From Candidatus Thorarchaeota archaeon (GTDB lineage: Archaea > Asgardarchaeota > Thorarchaeia > Thorarchaeales > Thorarchaeaceae): DNA of 16,023 nucleotides. The stretch spans positions 1-16,023 of the forward strand of contig JAEORG010000424.1 of the NCBI GenBank assembly GCA_016841005.1, in the 5' to 3' direction. Shown in pieces: positions 1-7,314 of the stretch (within the stretch, counting starts at the first letter, position 1; each line of letters opens with the position of its first letter). A model generated the notes under the pieces. It worked only from the letters and a program-made list of their open reading frames with translations. It had not been told where the DNA came from and searched no databases. The position numbers and the translations under genes are program-made.

Positions 1-1838
1 CCTCCTCCAGCAACTAGGATATCGTCCTTATCAAGCTCCGTTTTGTTCTTTTTCATTCCTTGCCAATCGCCTGAAATTCCTACAAGTTTAGTTACTCGTT
101 CAGCCATTCCAGCAGCAATTACATTGCGACTTCGAGTGATTCCAATTGTGTCTAGAATCCGAAGAATCTCCTGTGATCTACCGACCGCAAAACTTGGAAT
201 AATCACTGGTCCTTTCTTTTGTACTATATTAGATATCTGCTCAGTGACTCTTGAACGGTTGAAGTCTTCTCTACCCCAATATGTACCATCAAAAATGACT
301 ATTTTTGGATCTGCAGGAAGATTCGCACCTGGGAATAAAATTGATTGATCTAGGTTGAAATCACCTGTGTAGAGAATCTTCACACCTTCCACATCAACAA
401 GGTAAGAAACACTTCCTGGGATATGACACGCATCAATGGGTGTGACTAGTATCCCGGGTGCAACTTCATTTGTCTTTCCCACCTCAAGCTTAACATGATT
501 TTTTGCAACTTTGTCTATGTTGCTTTGATTAAAGAGTGAAATTCTATCCCATTTATCGTACTTCCTCGGTGCTAATGGTGTTCCTACTTTCAACGCATCC
601 TCCAGGAGTGCCATTGTTATGCCTCCTGTCATCAGTGTCGAACACCATTTACCAGTAAAATTCTCATAGAGAATTGGTAAGCCCCCTATATGGTCGAGAT
701 GACTGTGAGAAACAAGTATTGTGTCGATAGTTTCTAATTCCGGTACCCATTCAGGAATAGTCTGATTTGCTACTGAGAGCCCATAGTCCATCAGTATACC
801 ACCAGTATCTGTCTTAATGAGAATACCACTCCTTCCGATTCGAGGACCACCGATGAAAACTATCTCCACTTTCTTGGTTTTAGTAGAATACGCTACTGAA
901 GTCATAAGTTGGACTCTTAGCTTTTGAGGAATCATCTCAAACACAACTGGATTAATGGCCTCTGGCGGTGGCGGGGAGGGTAAGTTCTGAAGCTTGACTG
1001 GAATAGTTTCCTCTTTTGACACGAGAAATCCTGATTCTCTGAAGAATTTACTTACTGTATCAATTGCTTTTGTAACATTTATTTCTGAGTCAACTGATTC
1101 TCCTGCAGCTGAATACACTCTCTTGCTGTATGAATGGAATAAACGAGATAGGAGGACATCGGATGCCCAGTTCTTGATTCCCTGATATACCTCTACAAAC
1201 GTACGTCCGTATACTGCTTCCTCGAGATACTCTGGATGTGCAACAATTGAACTATGTAATCTCAGACCATCAGATGCAAGAACTGAATCTAGTTCTATAT
1301 TGAATGCGGCACAATCTTTTAGAAACTCAGATGGTTGAATTAATGGAACACCTAGAAATCTAATCCATTCCCTTATCCCTTGAAGAACATCCTCAGGTTT
1401 AACATTCTCAAAACAAGCAATGAAGGAAAGTCCCTTTATCAACCAGTTCTGATATTCGTCATGATTCCTCACATCCTTGAACGTATATCTATAGAGGTAT
1501 CTGAAGTCCTCATCAATATAATTGCCTACAATATAACCATAGAGTCCCAAGGTGAGACAATTTGTAAGATCTTCTACTGAAATCTCTTCAACTACATCTC
1601 TAAAGACCTCAAGCAACTGGTCATATACTTTCTTGACTTCAGTGAATTCGGATATATCTAGGTCTTCTTTTCTTGCTAACTCAAACGCAAGATATTCAAG
1701 ACTTTCTCCAAAAGGTCCTTGGTCTTCTTTGAATTGATTTCCAGATATTTTATCCACAGCAATCTTAGATGCATTCTGTAATATTTCTTTGATCGCTTTG
1801 TTTTTTGTTTCTGGGAGTTTGATATCAAGCGCTTTCAT
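1..1838 (-). CDS. beta-CASP metallo-beta-lactamase nuclease with long N-terminal extension (partial)
   Basis: Probable RNA-processing nuclease of the CPSF/RNase J-like beta-CASP family. The frame runs from ATG at 1836-1838 off the left edge, so 612 residues are visible and the C-terminus is missing. The zinc motif VSHSHLDHIGG is at residues 376-386. Further on are DACHIPGS (a later metal His), LYTGDFN (metal Asp), FDGTYWGRE and IIPSFAVGRSQEIL, all typical of beta-CASP enzymes. Residues 1 to about 320 precede the catalytic core; they look mostly helical and I do not recognise them. They lack the KH-domain look of archaeal aCPSF1. A proline run lies near 288-292. The start lies 10 bp after the NAD kinase stop, so the two are probably co-transcribed. 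The ribosome binding site is weak, which suggests translational coupling. The fold is certain; RNA as substrate is inferred from the family. Confidence 0.85.
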   Translation of the reverse strand, partial: MKALDIKLPETKNKAIKEILQNASKIAVDKISGNQFKEDQGPFGESLEYLAFELARKEDLDISEFTEVKKVYDQLLEVFRDVVEEISVEDLTNCLTLGLYGYIVGNYIDEDFRYLYRYTFKDVRNHDEYQNWLIKGLSFIACFENVKPEDVLQGIREWIRFLGVPLIQPSEFLKDCAAFNIELDSVLASDGLRLHSSIVAHPEYLEEAVYGRTFVEVYQGIKNWASDVLLSRLFHSYSKRVYSAAGESVDSEINVTKAIDTVSKFFRESGFLVSKEETIPVKLQNLPSPPPPEAINPVVFEMIPQKLRVQLMTSVAYSTKTKKVEIVFIGGPRIGRSGILIKTDTGGILMDYGLSVANQTIPEWVPELETIDTILVSHSHLDHIGGLPILYENFTGKWCSTLMTGGITMALLEDALKVGTPLAPRKYDKWDRISLFNQSNIDKVAKNHVKLEVGKTNEVAPGILVTPIDACHIPGSVSYLVDVEGVKILYTGDFNLDQSILFPGANLPADPKIVIFDGTYWGREDFNRSRVTEQISNIVQKKGPVIIPSFAVGRSQEILRILDTIGITRSRNVIAAGMAERVTKLVGISGDWQGMKKNKTELDKDDILVAGG

Positions 1839-1848
1839 AGTAACCACA

Positions 1849-2904
1849 TTATGTTGTATCAGATTTTTCACCAGTTGATATGACTAAGGAATACATAGCT
1901 TGTCTGCTGTCACGAAGGGATATTTGTTTCTTAACTAAACTTTCTGCAACAAGAAGACTCAGTGCATAACGAACAGTTCTCGGCGGAAGATTTGTTTCAT
2001 CAATGATTTTCTTCTGGGAGAGTCTTCCATGATATTCAAGGACTTTCAAGACAAGCTTGGCACTTGGTGGAAGTTCTTGAGCTTTATCTCCCTGAATTCC
2101 AGCTTGTCTCATTAGTTTGCCGCGAAGTGCAGCAACTCGTTCTTCTGAAAACTTGACAAAAATTGCATCAAATGCAGATCGCTCAATGGCAATGCTTCCA
2201 TCCTTCACAGGAATTCTTCTTTGACCATCGATCACAGCTTCGACTGTGACTGAACTGGATATGTCTCGTATTTCTACGCGCATGTCATCTGGAACTACGA
2301 TAGGTCGTCGAGATGGATTTGAGCTATTGACTGGAATTACATTGTATACTCTTGCTGGATGAAAGACTATTGGGCCTCCTCCACTCATCGCATATGCAGT
2401 ACTTCCAGTTGGGGTGGAAATGATAATTCCATCGCTTCCGTCTTCCCAAAACTGTTCTGTACCAATATGCAGCGAATACCTGAGGAATGTAGCACTTCGT
2501 CTAGAGAATATCGCGATCTCATTCAATATTGGCGGCGTTTTTTTTCCTGAAACAGTTCCAACCAGTCGGGCTCGTCTTTCTTCTGACCAATTACCTGCAT
2601 CTAAATCTTGGACAATCTGTTCAAAACCAGTTGTTGTAACATCGAATAAGAATCCTGGGTGTCCTCTGGAGGAAACAGGTAAGATTGGGATTGAGGCATC
2701 ACCAATTGATAGAAGTGTGTTCAGTAATGTTCTGTCTGAACCAATAACAACTAATGTATCTAATCCAAGTTTTTTGATATCTCGGCCTTTGATCTTAGAT
2801 ATGGAGTTGAGTGTTTCTTTCAATATTACTTCGAAATTTCCATTTCCAAGCAGTCCTTCTATTGCATCAGAATCTTCAATCATTGTTGATGCTATTCCGG
2901 ACAC
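1849..2904 (-). CDS. NAD kinase-like protein fused to C-terminal winged helix-turn-helix
   Basis: ATP-NAD kinase family protein (NAD to NADP), 351 residues from the first conventional start, GTG at 2902-2904. The diacylglycerol-kinase-like core spans about 1-265. It contains NE at 128-129 and the canonical STPTGSTAYAMSGGGP at 163-178. The usual GGDGT motif reads GSDRT (55-59): the Asp is kept but two glycines are replaced. Residues about 278-345 form a winged helix-turn-helix (LPPSAKLVLKVLEYHG, then TVRYALSLLVAESLV and LRDSRQAMYSL), like stand-alone archaeal MarR-type regulators. This explains why the protein is about 80 residues longer than ordinary archaeal NAD kinases. The family N-terminus (MKIGIV) appears five codons upstream as TKIGIV, with ACG where ATG is expected and GGAGG seven bases before it, so the true start is probably 2919. 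Divergent from nadA and upstream of the beta-CASP gene. Kinase activity is likely but not assured. Confidence 0.88.
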   Translation of the reverse strand: MSGIASTMIEDSDAIEGLLGNGNFEVILKETLNSISKIKGRDIKKLGLDTLVVIGSDRTLLNTLLSIGDASIPILPVSSRGHPGFLFDVTTTGFEQIVQDLDAGNWSEERRARLVGTVSGKKTPPILNEIAIFSRRSATFLRYSLHIGTEQFWEDGSDGIIISTPTGSTAYAMSGGGPIVFHPARVYNVIPVNSSNPSRRPIVVPDDMRVEIRDISSSVTVEAVIDGQRRIPVKDGSIAIERSAFDAIFVKFSEERVAALRGKLMRQAGIQGDKAQELPPSAKLVLKVLEYHGRLSQKKIIDETNLPPRTVRYALSLLVAESLVKKQISLRDSRQAMYSLVISTGEKSDTT

Positions 2905-2926
2905 AATTCCAATCTTCGTGTCTAAT

Positions 2927-2931
2927 CCTCC
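2927..2931 (-). promoter_or_regulatory. Shine-Dalgarno GGAGG pointing to an ACG start for the NAD kinase
   Basis: GGAGG on the minus strand ends seven bases before ACG (2917-2919), the codon that falls where family members have their initiator Met (x-K-I-G-I-V). GTG at 2904 is 22 bases away, too far for normal pairing. Other genes here (for example GGAGG-N7-GTG at 6071) use the same spacing. Confidence 0.6.
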
Positions 2932-2989
2932 GAGCTATCTTGTGAGTTTCAGTACACGTTTTGTGACCACTTAAATCAACCTGAAACAT

Positions 2990-3006
2990 GCTTGGCAAGC
3001 GTTGCC
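2990..3006. promoter_or_regulatory. overlapping inverted repeats between divergent NAD genes (possible operator)
   Basis: GCTTG-G-CAAGC (2990-3000) and GGCAA-GCG-TTGCC (2994-3006) overlap in the intergenic region between the NAD kinase/winged-helix gene and nadA. Both are perfect but short. The position suits a shared operator; binding by any protein is inference. Confidence 0.35.
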
Positions 3007-3065
3007 TCCGAACATCGTTAACAACAATCTTTGCCTATTGGAATTTCATTAAAAGGAGATTAACT

Positions 3066-3155
3066 ATGGTGTCAAATCGGTGCACGCGATGCCTGAAGAT
3101 TGCAGTGAACTACAGAATCGCATTCTTGAACTCAAGAAAAAGCGAAATGCGCTAA
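3066..3155 (+). CDS. short upstream frame overlapping the nadA start
   Basis: A 29-codon frame starts at ATG 3066, with GGAG (3055-3058) seven bases upstream, and stops at TAA 3153-3155. It is out of frame with nadA and overlaps its first 67 bases. The peptide begins MVSNRCTRCLK, with a CxxC pair. It has a better-placed ribosome binding site than nadA. It could be a leader peptide that tunes nadA translation, or chance. Whether the mRNA begins upstream of 3055 decides this, and I could not identify a convincing TATA box that would place the transcript start there. Confidence 0.3.
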   Translation: MVSNRCTRCLKIAVNYRIAFLNSRKSEMR

Positions 3156-4057
3156 TACTCGCACACAACTACCAAACGCTAGACATACAAAAAATAGCTG
3201 ATTTCACAGGAGACTCTCTACAACTAGCAAGAAAAAGTGCAGAGGTATCTGGATATGATATAATTATTTTTTCTGGCGTTCGCTTTATGGCTGAGATGGC
3301 CGCAGTTCTGTCTAATGGTGTTCCTGTGTATATCCCCGATCCAGGTTCTCTTTGTCCCTTGGCTGCATATGTGGATGCTGAGAAAATACGTTCCAAAAAG
3401 GCAGAGTACCCTGGAGTACCTGTAGTTGTTTATGTCAATACAACTGCAGATACAAAGACTGAAACTGATGTTATCTGTACCTCCGGAAGTGCTGTTGAGG
3501 TTGTTGAATCCTTAGGTGTAGAATCTGTTCTATTTGGACCTGATTCAAATCTAGCTGATCATGTCCGGATGCATACTAATGTTGAAATCATCGATATTGA
3601 ACCGAGAGGTTCTTGTTATGTTCATAATCAATTCGATTTGGCACAGCTACAAATTTTGAAGGAAGAGTATCCAAATGCAATATCTATTGTCCACCCTGAG
3701 TGCCCTAAGGATGTCCAAGAAGCAGCAGATTTGGTTGGCTCAACTGGAATGATGGTTAATACGGTTGCTGAAGCACCTGCAGGTTCAACATTCCTAATAG
3801 CTACTGAAATGGGTTTGATTCACCAGCTTCAAGATGCTCATCCAGATAAAACAATCATTCCTGTCTGGGAAGGAGCGATTTGTAGACAGATGAAGAAACA
3901 CACTCTTCAGAAGATTCTCCATGTTCTTGAAGAATTACCAGAGGAAAATATCGTTACTGTTCCTGAAGATAAAAAGCCTCACATAATTTCGGTACTAAAT
4001 CGAATGAACAAACTACAGGGTCAAGGACCTGCCACTCCTGTCCACCAAGAAATCTGA
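3089..4057 (+). CDS. nadA: quinolinate synthase NadA
   Basis: Condenses iminoaspartate with dihydroxyacetone phosphate to quinolinate in de novo NAD synthesis; a cytoplasmic [4Fe-4S] enzyme. With ATG 3089 as start it has 322 residues, within the usual range. Visible motifs are ILAHNYQ (23-29), the three cluster cysteines in SLCPLA (Cys89), HPECPKD (Cys205) and GAICRQMKK (Cys265), and VICTSGSAVEVVES. I chose 3089 because GGTG (3079-3082) lies six bases upstream, the same GGTG-N6-ATG arrangement seen at the Sm-like and KBL-like genes. An in-frame GTG at 3080 would add three residues. An out-of-frame ATG with a better GGAG site lies at 3066. The gene is divergent from the NAD kinase fusion and convergent with the HAD gene, 11 bp between stops. 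nadB and nadC are not in the window. Confidence 0.96.
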   Translation: MPEDCSELQNRILELKKKRNALILAHNYQTLDIQKIADFTGDSLQLARKSAEVSGYDIIIFSGVRFMAEMAAVLSNGVPVYIPDPGSLCPLAAYVDAEKIRSKKAEYPGVPVVVYVNTTADTKTETDVICTSGSAVEVVESLGVESVLFGPDSNLADHVRMHTNVEIIDIEPRGSCYVHNQFDLAQLQILKEEYPNAISIVHPECPKDVQEAADLVGSTGMMVNTVAEAPAGSTFLIATEMGLIHQLQDAHPDKTIIPVWEGAICRQMKKHTLQKILHVLEELPEENIVTVPEDKKPHIISVLNRMNKLQGQGPATPVHQEI

Positions 4058-4068
4058 ATCTTATTTAA

Positions 4069-4716
4069 CTACTCCAGTAGATCAGGAACTTCCCCAATCG
4101 AATCCACGATAAGACCGGTATGGCCTTTCTCAATGTAGTTCTCTCTTGAAAAGATACCCGTTATTCCAATGAATCGACAAAATCCAATTGACCTTTCATA
4201 ATCCTTCAATGAATCACCAATGAATACAACATCATCAAGATTAATTCCATGTTGAGATTCTATGTGTCTGAAGTGATGCGCTCCTTTTTCGAATCCTGGT
4301 CTGTAGCCGATAATTTCTCTGAAGTAATGAGCTAATCCCCTAATCTCAAAATACTTAGTGATTGTAGATTGAAATGTTGATGATGAAACAAATATCACAA
4401 TACCTCTCTCAGATAGCATCTTGAGAACTTCTTCTGTATTGGGATACAACTCTTGTTCAAATATTCTCTCTATCTTGAGTTTCTCAAACTCCTCTACTGC
4501 CTTAGTGTTCTTTTCATTATTTGGAAAATTCAACTCAATTTGATGTTCGTATGGTAAGCCGGTGGTCGATCGATATCTCACAGTTGCGTCGTCTTTGTCT
4601 ACCCCATAATATTTCATCATGACTTGTACTCCAATTTTCTCTAAGAATGGCATACTATCCGCTAGAGTACCATCAAAATCAAATATTACGGCCTTGCAGT
4701 GGAGCTTCAGTATCAA
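4069..4716 (-). CDS. HAD-superfamily phosphatase (phosphoglycolate phosphatase-like)
   Basis: Cytoplasmic haloacid dehalogenase-type hydrolase of 215 residues; the substrate cannot be told from sequence. Motif I is FDFDGTLAD with Asp13 (nucleophile) and Asp15. Motif II is VSSST with Ser111. The motif III Lys is probably Lys144 in GFEKGAHH. Motif IV is GDSLKD with Asp168 and Asp172. A helical cap domain lies between motifs I and II, as in subfamily I enzymes such as Gph or beta-phosphoglucomutase. The start is TTG at 4714-4716, eight bases after GGAGG (4725-4729). An ATG at 4718-4720 is out of frame and closes after 13 codons. The gene lies 67 bp downstream of the pyrophosphatase on the same strand, and the two may share a transcript. 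Confidence 0.88.
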   Translation of the reverse strand: MILKLHCKAVIFDFDGTLADSMPFLEKIGVQVMMKYYGVDKDDATVRYRSTTGLPYEHQIELNFPNNEKNTKAVEEFEKLKIERIFEQELYPNTEEVLKMLSERGIVIFVSSSTFQSTITKYFEIRGLAHYFREIIGYRPGFEKGAHHFRHIESQHGINLDDVVFIGDSLKDYERSIGFCRFIGITGIFSRENYIEKGHTGLIVDSIGEVPDLLE

Positions 4717-4783
4717 TCATTGGACCTCCAAGGTTCGACTCGGACACAATTTGGATGCTATTATGAGCTTTTGGTTTGGTCCT

Positions 4784-5341
4784 CTATGCTTTTCCCGTAG
4801 ACTCAGAGAATTTTCCTTCCTCCAATGCTTTATGGTAATCGTCAATGCACCGTTTGATGGTTTTGAAGGCCTCTCCAATTTCTTGGAATTTTCTGACTTC
4901 TACATGTCCCCCTTCTTGAATTTTATAAGTCGCATAGAAATGTCTGAGCTCTTCCATTCTACTTCTTGGAAGATCGACCATTCCATTGACGTCTCTATAG
5001 TAAGGATCCTTTTTAGGTACTGCAATTATCTTGTCATCAATCTTTCCCGCATCATCCATTTCCATAATGCCTATCGGTCTCGCATGAACTAAACATCCCG
5101 TGAACGTAGGTTCAGTGATTAATAGGATTACATCCAGTGGGTCACCATCTTCATCAAGAGTTCGAGGTATAAATCCATAATCAAATGGTGCAAACGTATA
5201 CAAGACCCTGTCTAAGCGGAATATATTGTGCATCACATCATATTCGTATTTGTTCTTACTTGCTCTTGTCATTTCAACGACAACATAGATTTCACTTGGT
5301 GGGTCCGGTCCTGTTGGAAGGTCGTGAAAGTAATTCACCAT
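4784..5341 (-). CDS. ppa: family I inorganic pyrophosphatase
   Basis: Hydrolyses pyrophosphate to two phosphates in the cytoplasm, pulling biosynthetic reactions forward. At 185 residues it is close to the family norm (about 170-180). Active-site residues can be matched in order: Glu in VVVEM (22-23), KYEYD (31-35), RVLY (45-48), YGFIP (55-59), the signature EDGDPLDV (64-71) with its three metal-binding aspartates, and DDKIIAVP (102-109). It starts at ATG 5339-5341 with GGAG ten bases upstream. It is divergent from the membrane protein at 5471 and is followed by the HAD gene. The last 25 residues (EEGKFSESTGKA end) are less conserved. No sign of damage. Confidence 0.97.
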   Translation of the reverse strand: MVNYFHDLPTGPDPPSEIYVVVEMTRASKNKYEYDVMHNIFRLDRVLYTFAPFDYGFIPRTLDEDGDPLDVILLITEPTFTGCLVHARPIGIMEMDDAGKIDDKIIAVPKKDPYYRDVNGMVDLPRSRMEELRHFYATYKIQEGGHVEVRKFQEIGEAFKTIKRCIDDYHKALEEGKFSESTGKA

Positions 5342-5470
5342 TTTATATAATCTCCATCACAACAATATTCAGTTCTTGGAGTAGAAATCGTATACGGAAA
5401 AGTCCTTCGACAAGGCTTTTTACAAGAATATGATGTTCTAATAACATACTTTGGATAAGCAGGGAAGATT

Positions 5471-6022
5471 ATGTCTGACGAAATAGATACTCTTGATATT
5501 GGTGGTTTGTTTCGAGGAACAGCTACAATTACATTTCTTGCAGAGATTGTGTCTGCTATACTGATGTTGGGCTCAGGTGTTGCTTACATTCTAAGTAGAG
5601 GGTCCTTCATCGAAGATCTTGATATAGACCTTGCAATCTTCCTTCTGTTGATTGGAGCCATGATCACACTCTTCATCTTCATTGGAGCAATTGGCTTCTT
5701 TATCAGGAATAATAGACGTATTCAAGGAATTGTAATTGGTAGAGGCGTTGGAGAAGTAGATCTTTCAGGAAAAGGAGTAAAAACAGTCCTCGCGTTATAC
5801 GGTTTGGCTGTTGGTCTGATTCTAATCATGGGTATCTATGGATTTTGGCTTGCTTGGAGGTACTTTCTTGCACCTATTGCCGCAACATCACTCAGCTTTT
5901 TCATGCTCTCAATTTCACTTGGGATTTTTGTAATATCTGCACTGATTCAAATTGTCATTATTGCACTTGGAAGGACTGCAACCAAAGTTGTTTCAACTGT
6001 TCTGAATACAAATGCTGAGTAG
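5471..6022 (+). CDS. four-helix membrane protein of unknown function
   Basis: A 183-residue hydrophobic protein I do not recognise. Four likely transmembrane segments lie near residues 18-42, 53-78, 103-130 and 137-166, after an acidic N-terminus (MSDEIDTLDIGG) with no signal peptide look. A basic cytoplasmic-type loop (RNNRRIQG, about 79-86) and a short linker separate helices 2 and 3. No catalytic motif is visible. It starts at ATG 5471 with AGG seven bases upstream. The CaCA exchanger follows 48 bp downstream on the same strand, so it could be an accessory subunit of that transporter, but a TATA-like box and a hairpin in the gap also allow separate transcription. Confidence 0.75.
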   Translation: MSDEIDTLDIGGLFRGTATITFLAEIVSAILMLGSGVAYILSRGSFIEDLDIDLAIFLLLIGAMITLFIFIGAIGFFIRNNRRIQGIVIGRGVGEVDLSGKGVKTVLALYGLAVGLILIMGIYGFWLAWRYFLAPIAATSLSFFMLSISLGIFVISALIQIVIIALGRTATKVVSTVLNTNAE

Positions 6023-6036
6023 TCACCTTTAAAATT

Positions 6037-6065
6037 GATATAAAATAAAAAAGCCTGCGGAGGCT
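6037..6065 (+). promoter_or_regulatory. TATA-like tract and hairpin enclosing the exchanger's ribosome binding site
   Basis: A TATA-like run (gatataaaataaaa, 6037-6050) is followed by AGCCT-gcgg-AGGCT (6052-6065), a 5-bp stem with a 4-base loop. The GGAGG that serves GTG 6071 (bases 6059-6063) lies within this hairpin. If the TATA box is used, the transcript would start near 6065-6070 and be almost leaderless. If transcription reads through from 5471, the hairpin could mask the site. Confidence 0.35.
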
Positions 6066-6070
6066 AGTCT

Positions 6071-7303
6071 GTGAAGAAATTACCCCTGTGGCAGATCTCT
6101 TATATTATTGGAATATCGATTATTCTTTTCATTACAATACTTGAGCTACTAGGACTTGATGTAATTCTTGATCCACTGGGGCATGATGCAAAGGAGGGAG
6201 TACTCGCCTTCACGGACCTCTTTGGTGGAGTCTTCTTGATAGCAGGGTCATGCGAAGCTTTCGTACTATCTGTAGAAGGTATCTCTCACAATATGAATCT
6301 GACAGATTATGTATCTGGAATCTATGCAAGTCTTGCAGCTACGATTCCTGAGTTAGCAGTCATAACATTTCTCATACTTGGTAACCAGTATGAACTCGCA
6401 TGGGTGTTAGCACTCTCCACCATTTTCATTAACACAATGGTATTTGCTACCTATAGCTTCTTCCTTCCTAAAGACGAGCAAGGCAACTATAGATTACCTG
6501 ACGCTATCATGTGGGTCGGCTCTGAGTTGCTTACTGTTGGAGCAGTCATAAGCTTCGCGGTTGGAGTATCTATGCTCTTATTGCATGTTTTCATTACTCC
6601 AGTTCTCCCAGGTGAAACATTCTATTTCACGTATGACGAACTATTGGTCTTTGGAGGTTGTCTGATAGCTGTCTTCATCGCGTATTTGTATACAATCACG
6701 AAATATTATGGAAAGCGAATTCCACAGACTGAAGAAACATCTGCTGATGACATAGAATCGTTCGATGAAAAATATCCTAAATCTTCACATGTACGTCCTG
6801 TGCTGGACCAAAAGACTGTTGGCATCTTTCTGATTTTTGCATCGATAGGGGCATACCTTGGTGGTGAGGCACTAGCAAACTTTGGGTATTTCCTTCAGAA
6901 TACATGGGGATTGAATTTCATTCAAACTGCACTATTACTCGTTGTATTTGCAGGAGCACCTGAGTATGTCATCGTAGCATCCAGTCACAGGAAGGAAGAG
7001 ATTGAGATTGCACTGTCAAATGCTTTCGGAGGGATTGTGCAGGTATTCTTTGTGATTTTTGGATACACTTTAGTTTTCTCAGGACTAAACCTTCTCTCTC
7101 AAGGGTTAACTGATGCACATCACGGAATTCCAATCGATTTGTATTCTGTAGTGTTAGTGATTTTCGCTTTCCCGACATTATTCATTCTAAGGACGAAAAT
7201 CACCGACGATGCGAAGATCAACAATCTTGAAGCAATTGCAATGATTGCTGTTTTCATAATGATGTTGTATATCCTACTGGTGTTTGGTGGTCTAACAATC
7301 TAA
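6071..7303 (+). CDS. CaCA-family cation (sodium/calcium-type) exchanger
   Basis: Integral membrane antiporter of the cation/calcium exchanger superfamily, 410 residues with about 10-11 hydrophobic helices. Two inverted alpha-repeats are visible. The first is about 50-130, with SLAATIPELAVI (PE at 93-94) and FINT nearby. The second is about 260-335, with VVFAGAPEYVIV (PE at 297-298) and SNAFGG. The acidic residue after Pro in each repeat is the expected ion ligand. A hydrophilic loop (about 208-248, acidic) joins the halves. The ion cannot be assigned: the usual GTSxPE signature is replaced by AATIPE and FAGAPE, so this is a divergent branch. The start is GTG 6071 with GGAGG seven bases upstream. 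A strong hairpin follows the stop. Confidence 0.85.
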   Translation: MKKLPLWQISYIIGISIILFITILELLGLDVILDPLGHDAKEGVLAFTDLFGGVFLIAGSCEAFVLSVEGISHNMNLTDYVSGIYASLAATIPELAVITFLILGNQYELAWVLALSTIFINTMVFATYSFFLPKDEQGNYRLPDAIMWVGSELLTVGAVISFAVGVSMLLLHVFITPVLPGETFYFTYDELLVFGGCLIAVFIAYLYTITKYYGKRIPQTEETSADDIESFDEKYPKSSHVRPVLDQKTVGIFLIFASIGAYLGGEALANFGYFLQNTWGLNFIQTALLLVVFAGAPEYVIVASSHRKEEIEIALSNAFGGIVQVFFVIFGYTLVFSGLNLLSQGLTDAHHGIPIDLYSVVLVIFAFPTLFILRTKITDDAKINNLEAIAMIAVFIMMLYILLVFGGLTI

Positions 7304-7314
7304 CATCGAATACT

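Noticed and set aside
43..348. Plus-strand frames in the first 1.8 kb (43-348, 994-1185, 1380-1580, 1552-1737)
   Set aside because: All lie opposite one long minus-strand frame that carries complete beta-CASP motifs and is merely cut by the window edge.
2414..2974. 186-codon open frame on the plus strand across the NAD kinase
   Set aside because: It is antisense to a gene with clear family motifs; the predicted peptide is Ser/Pro/Ile-rich with no recognisable domain, as expected for a reverse-strand shadow.
4730..4745. tRNA T-loop-like GGTTCGACTC
   Set aside because: The flanking bases do not form a T-stem on either strand and no acceptor or anticodon arm can be drawn.
4619..5092. 157-codon plus-strand frame over the HAD and pyrophosphatase genes
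   Set aside because: It overlaps two well supported minus-strand genes and shows no family features.
5433..5447. ATGTT-ctaat-AACAT inverted repeat upstream of the membrane protein gene
   Set aside because: The arms are only five AT-rich bases and expected by chance; not listed as an operator.
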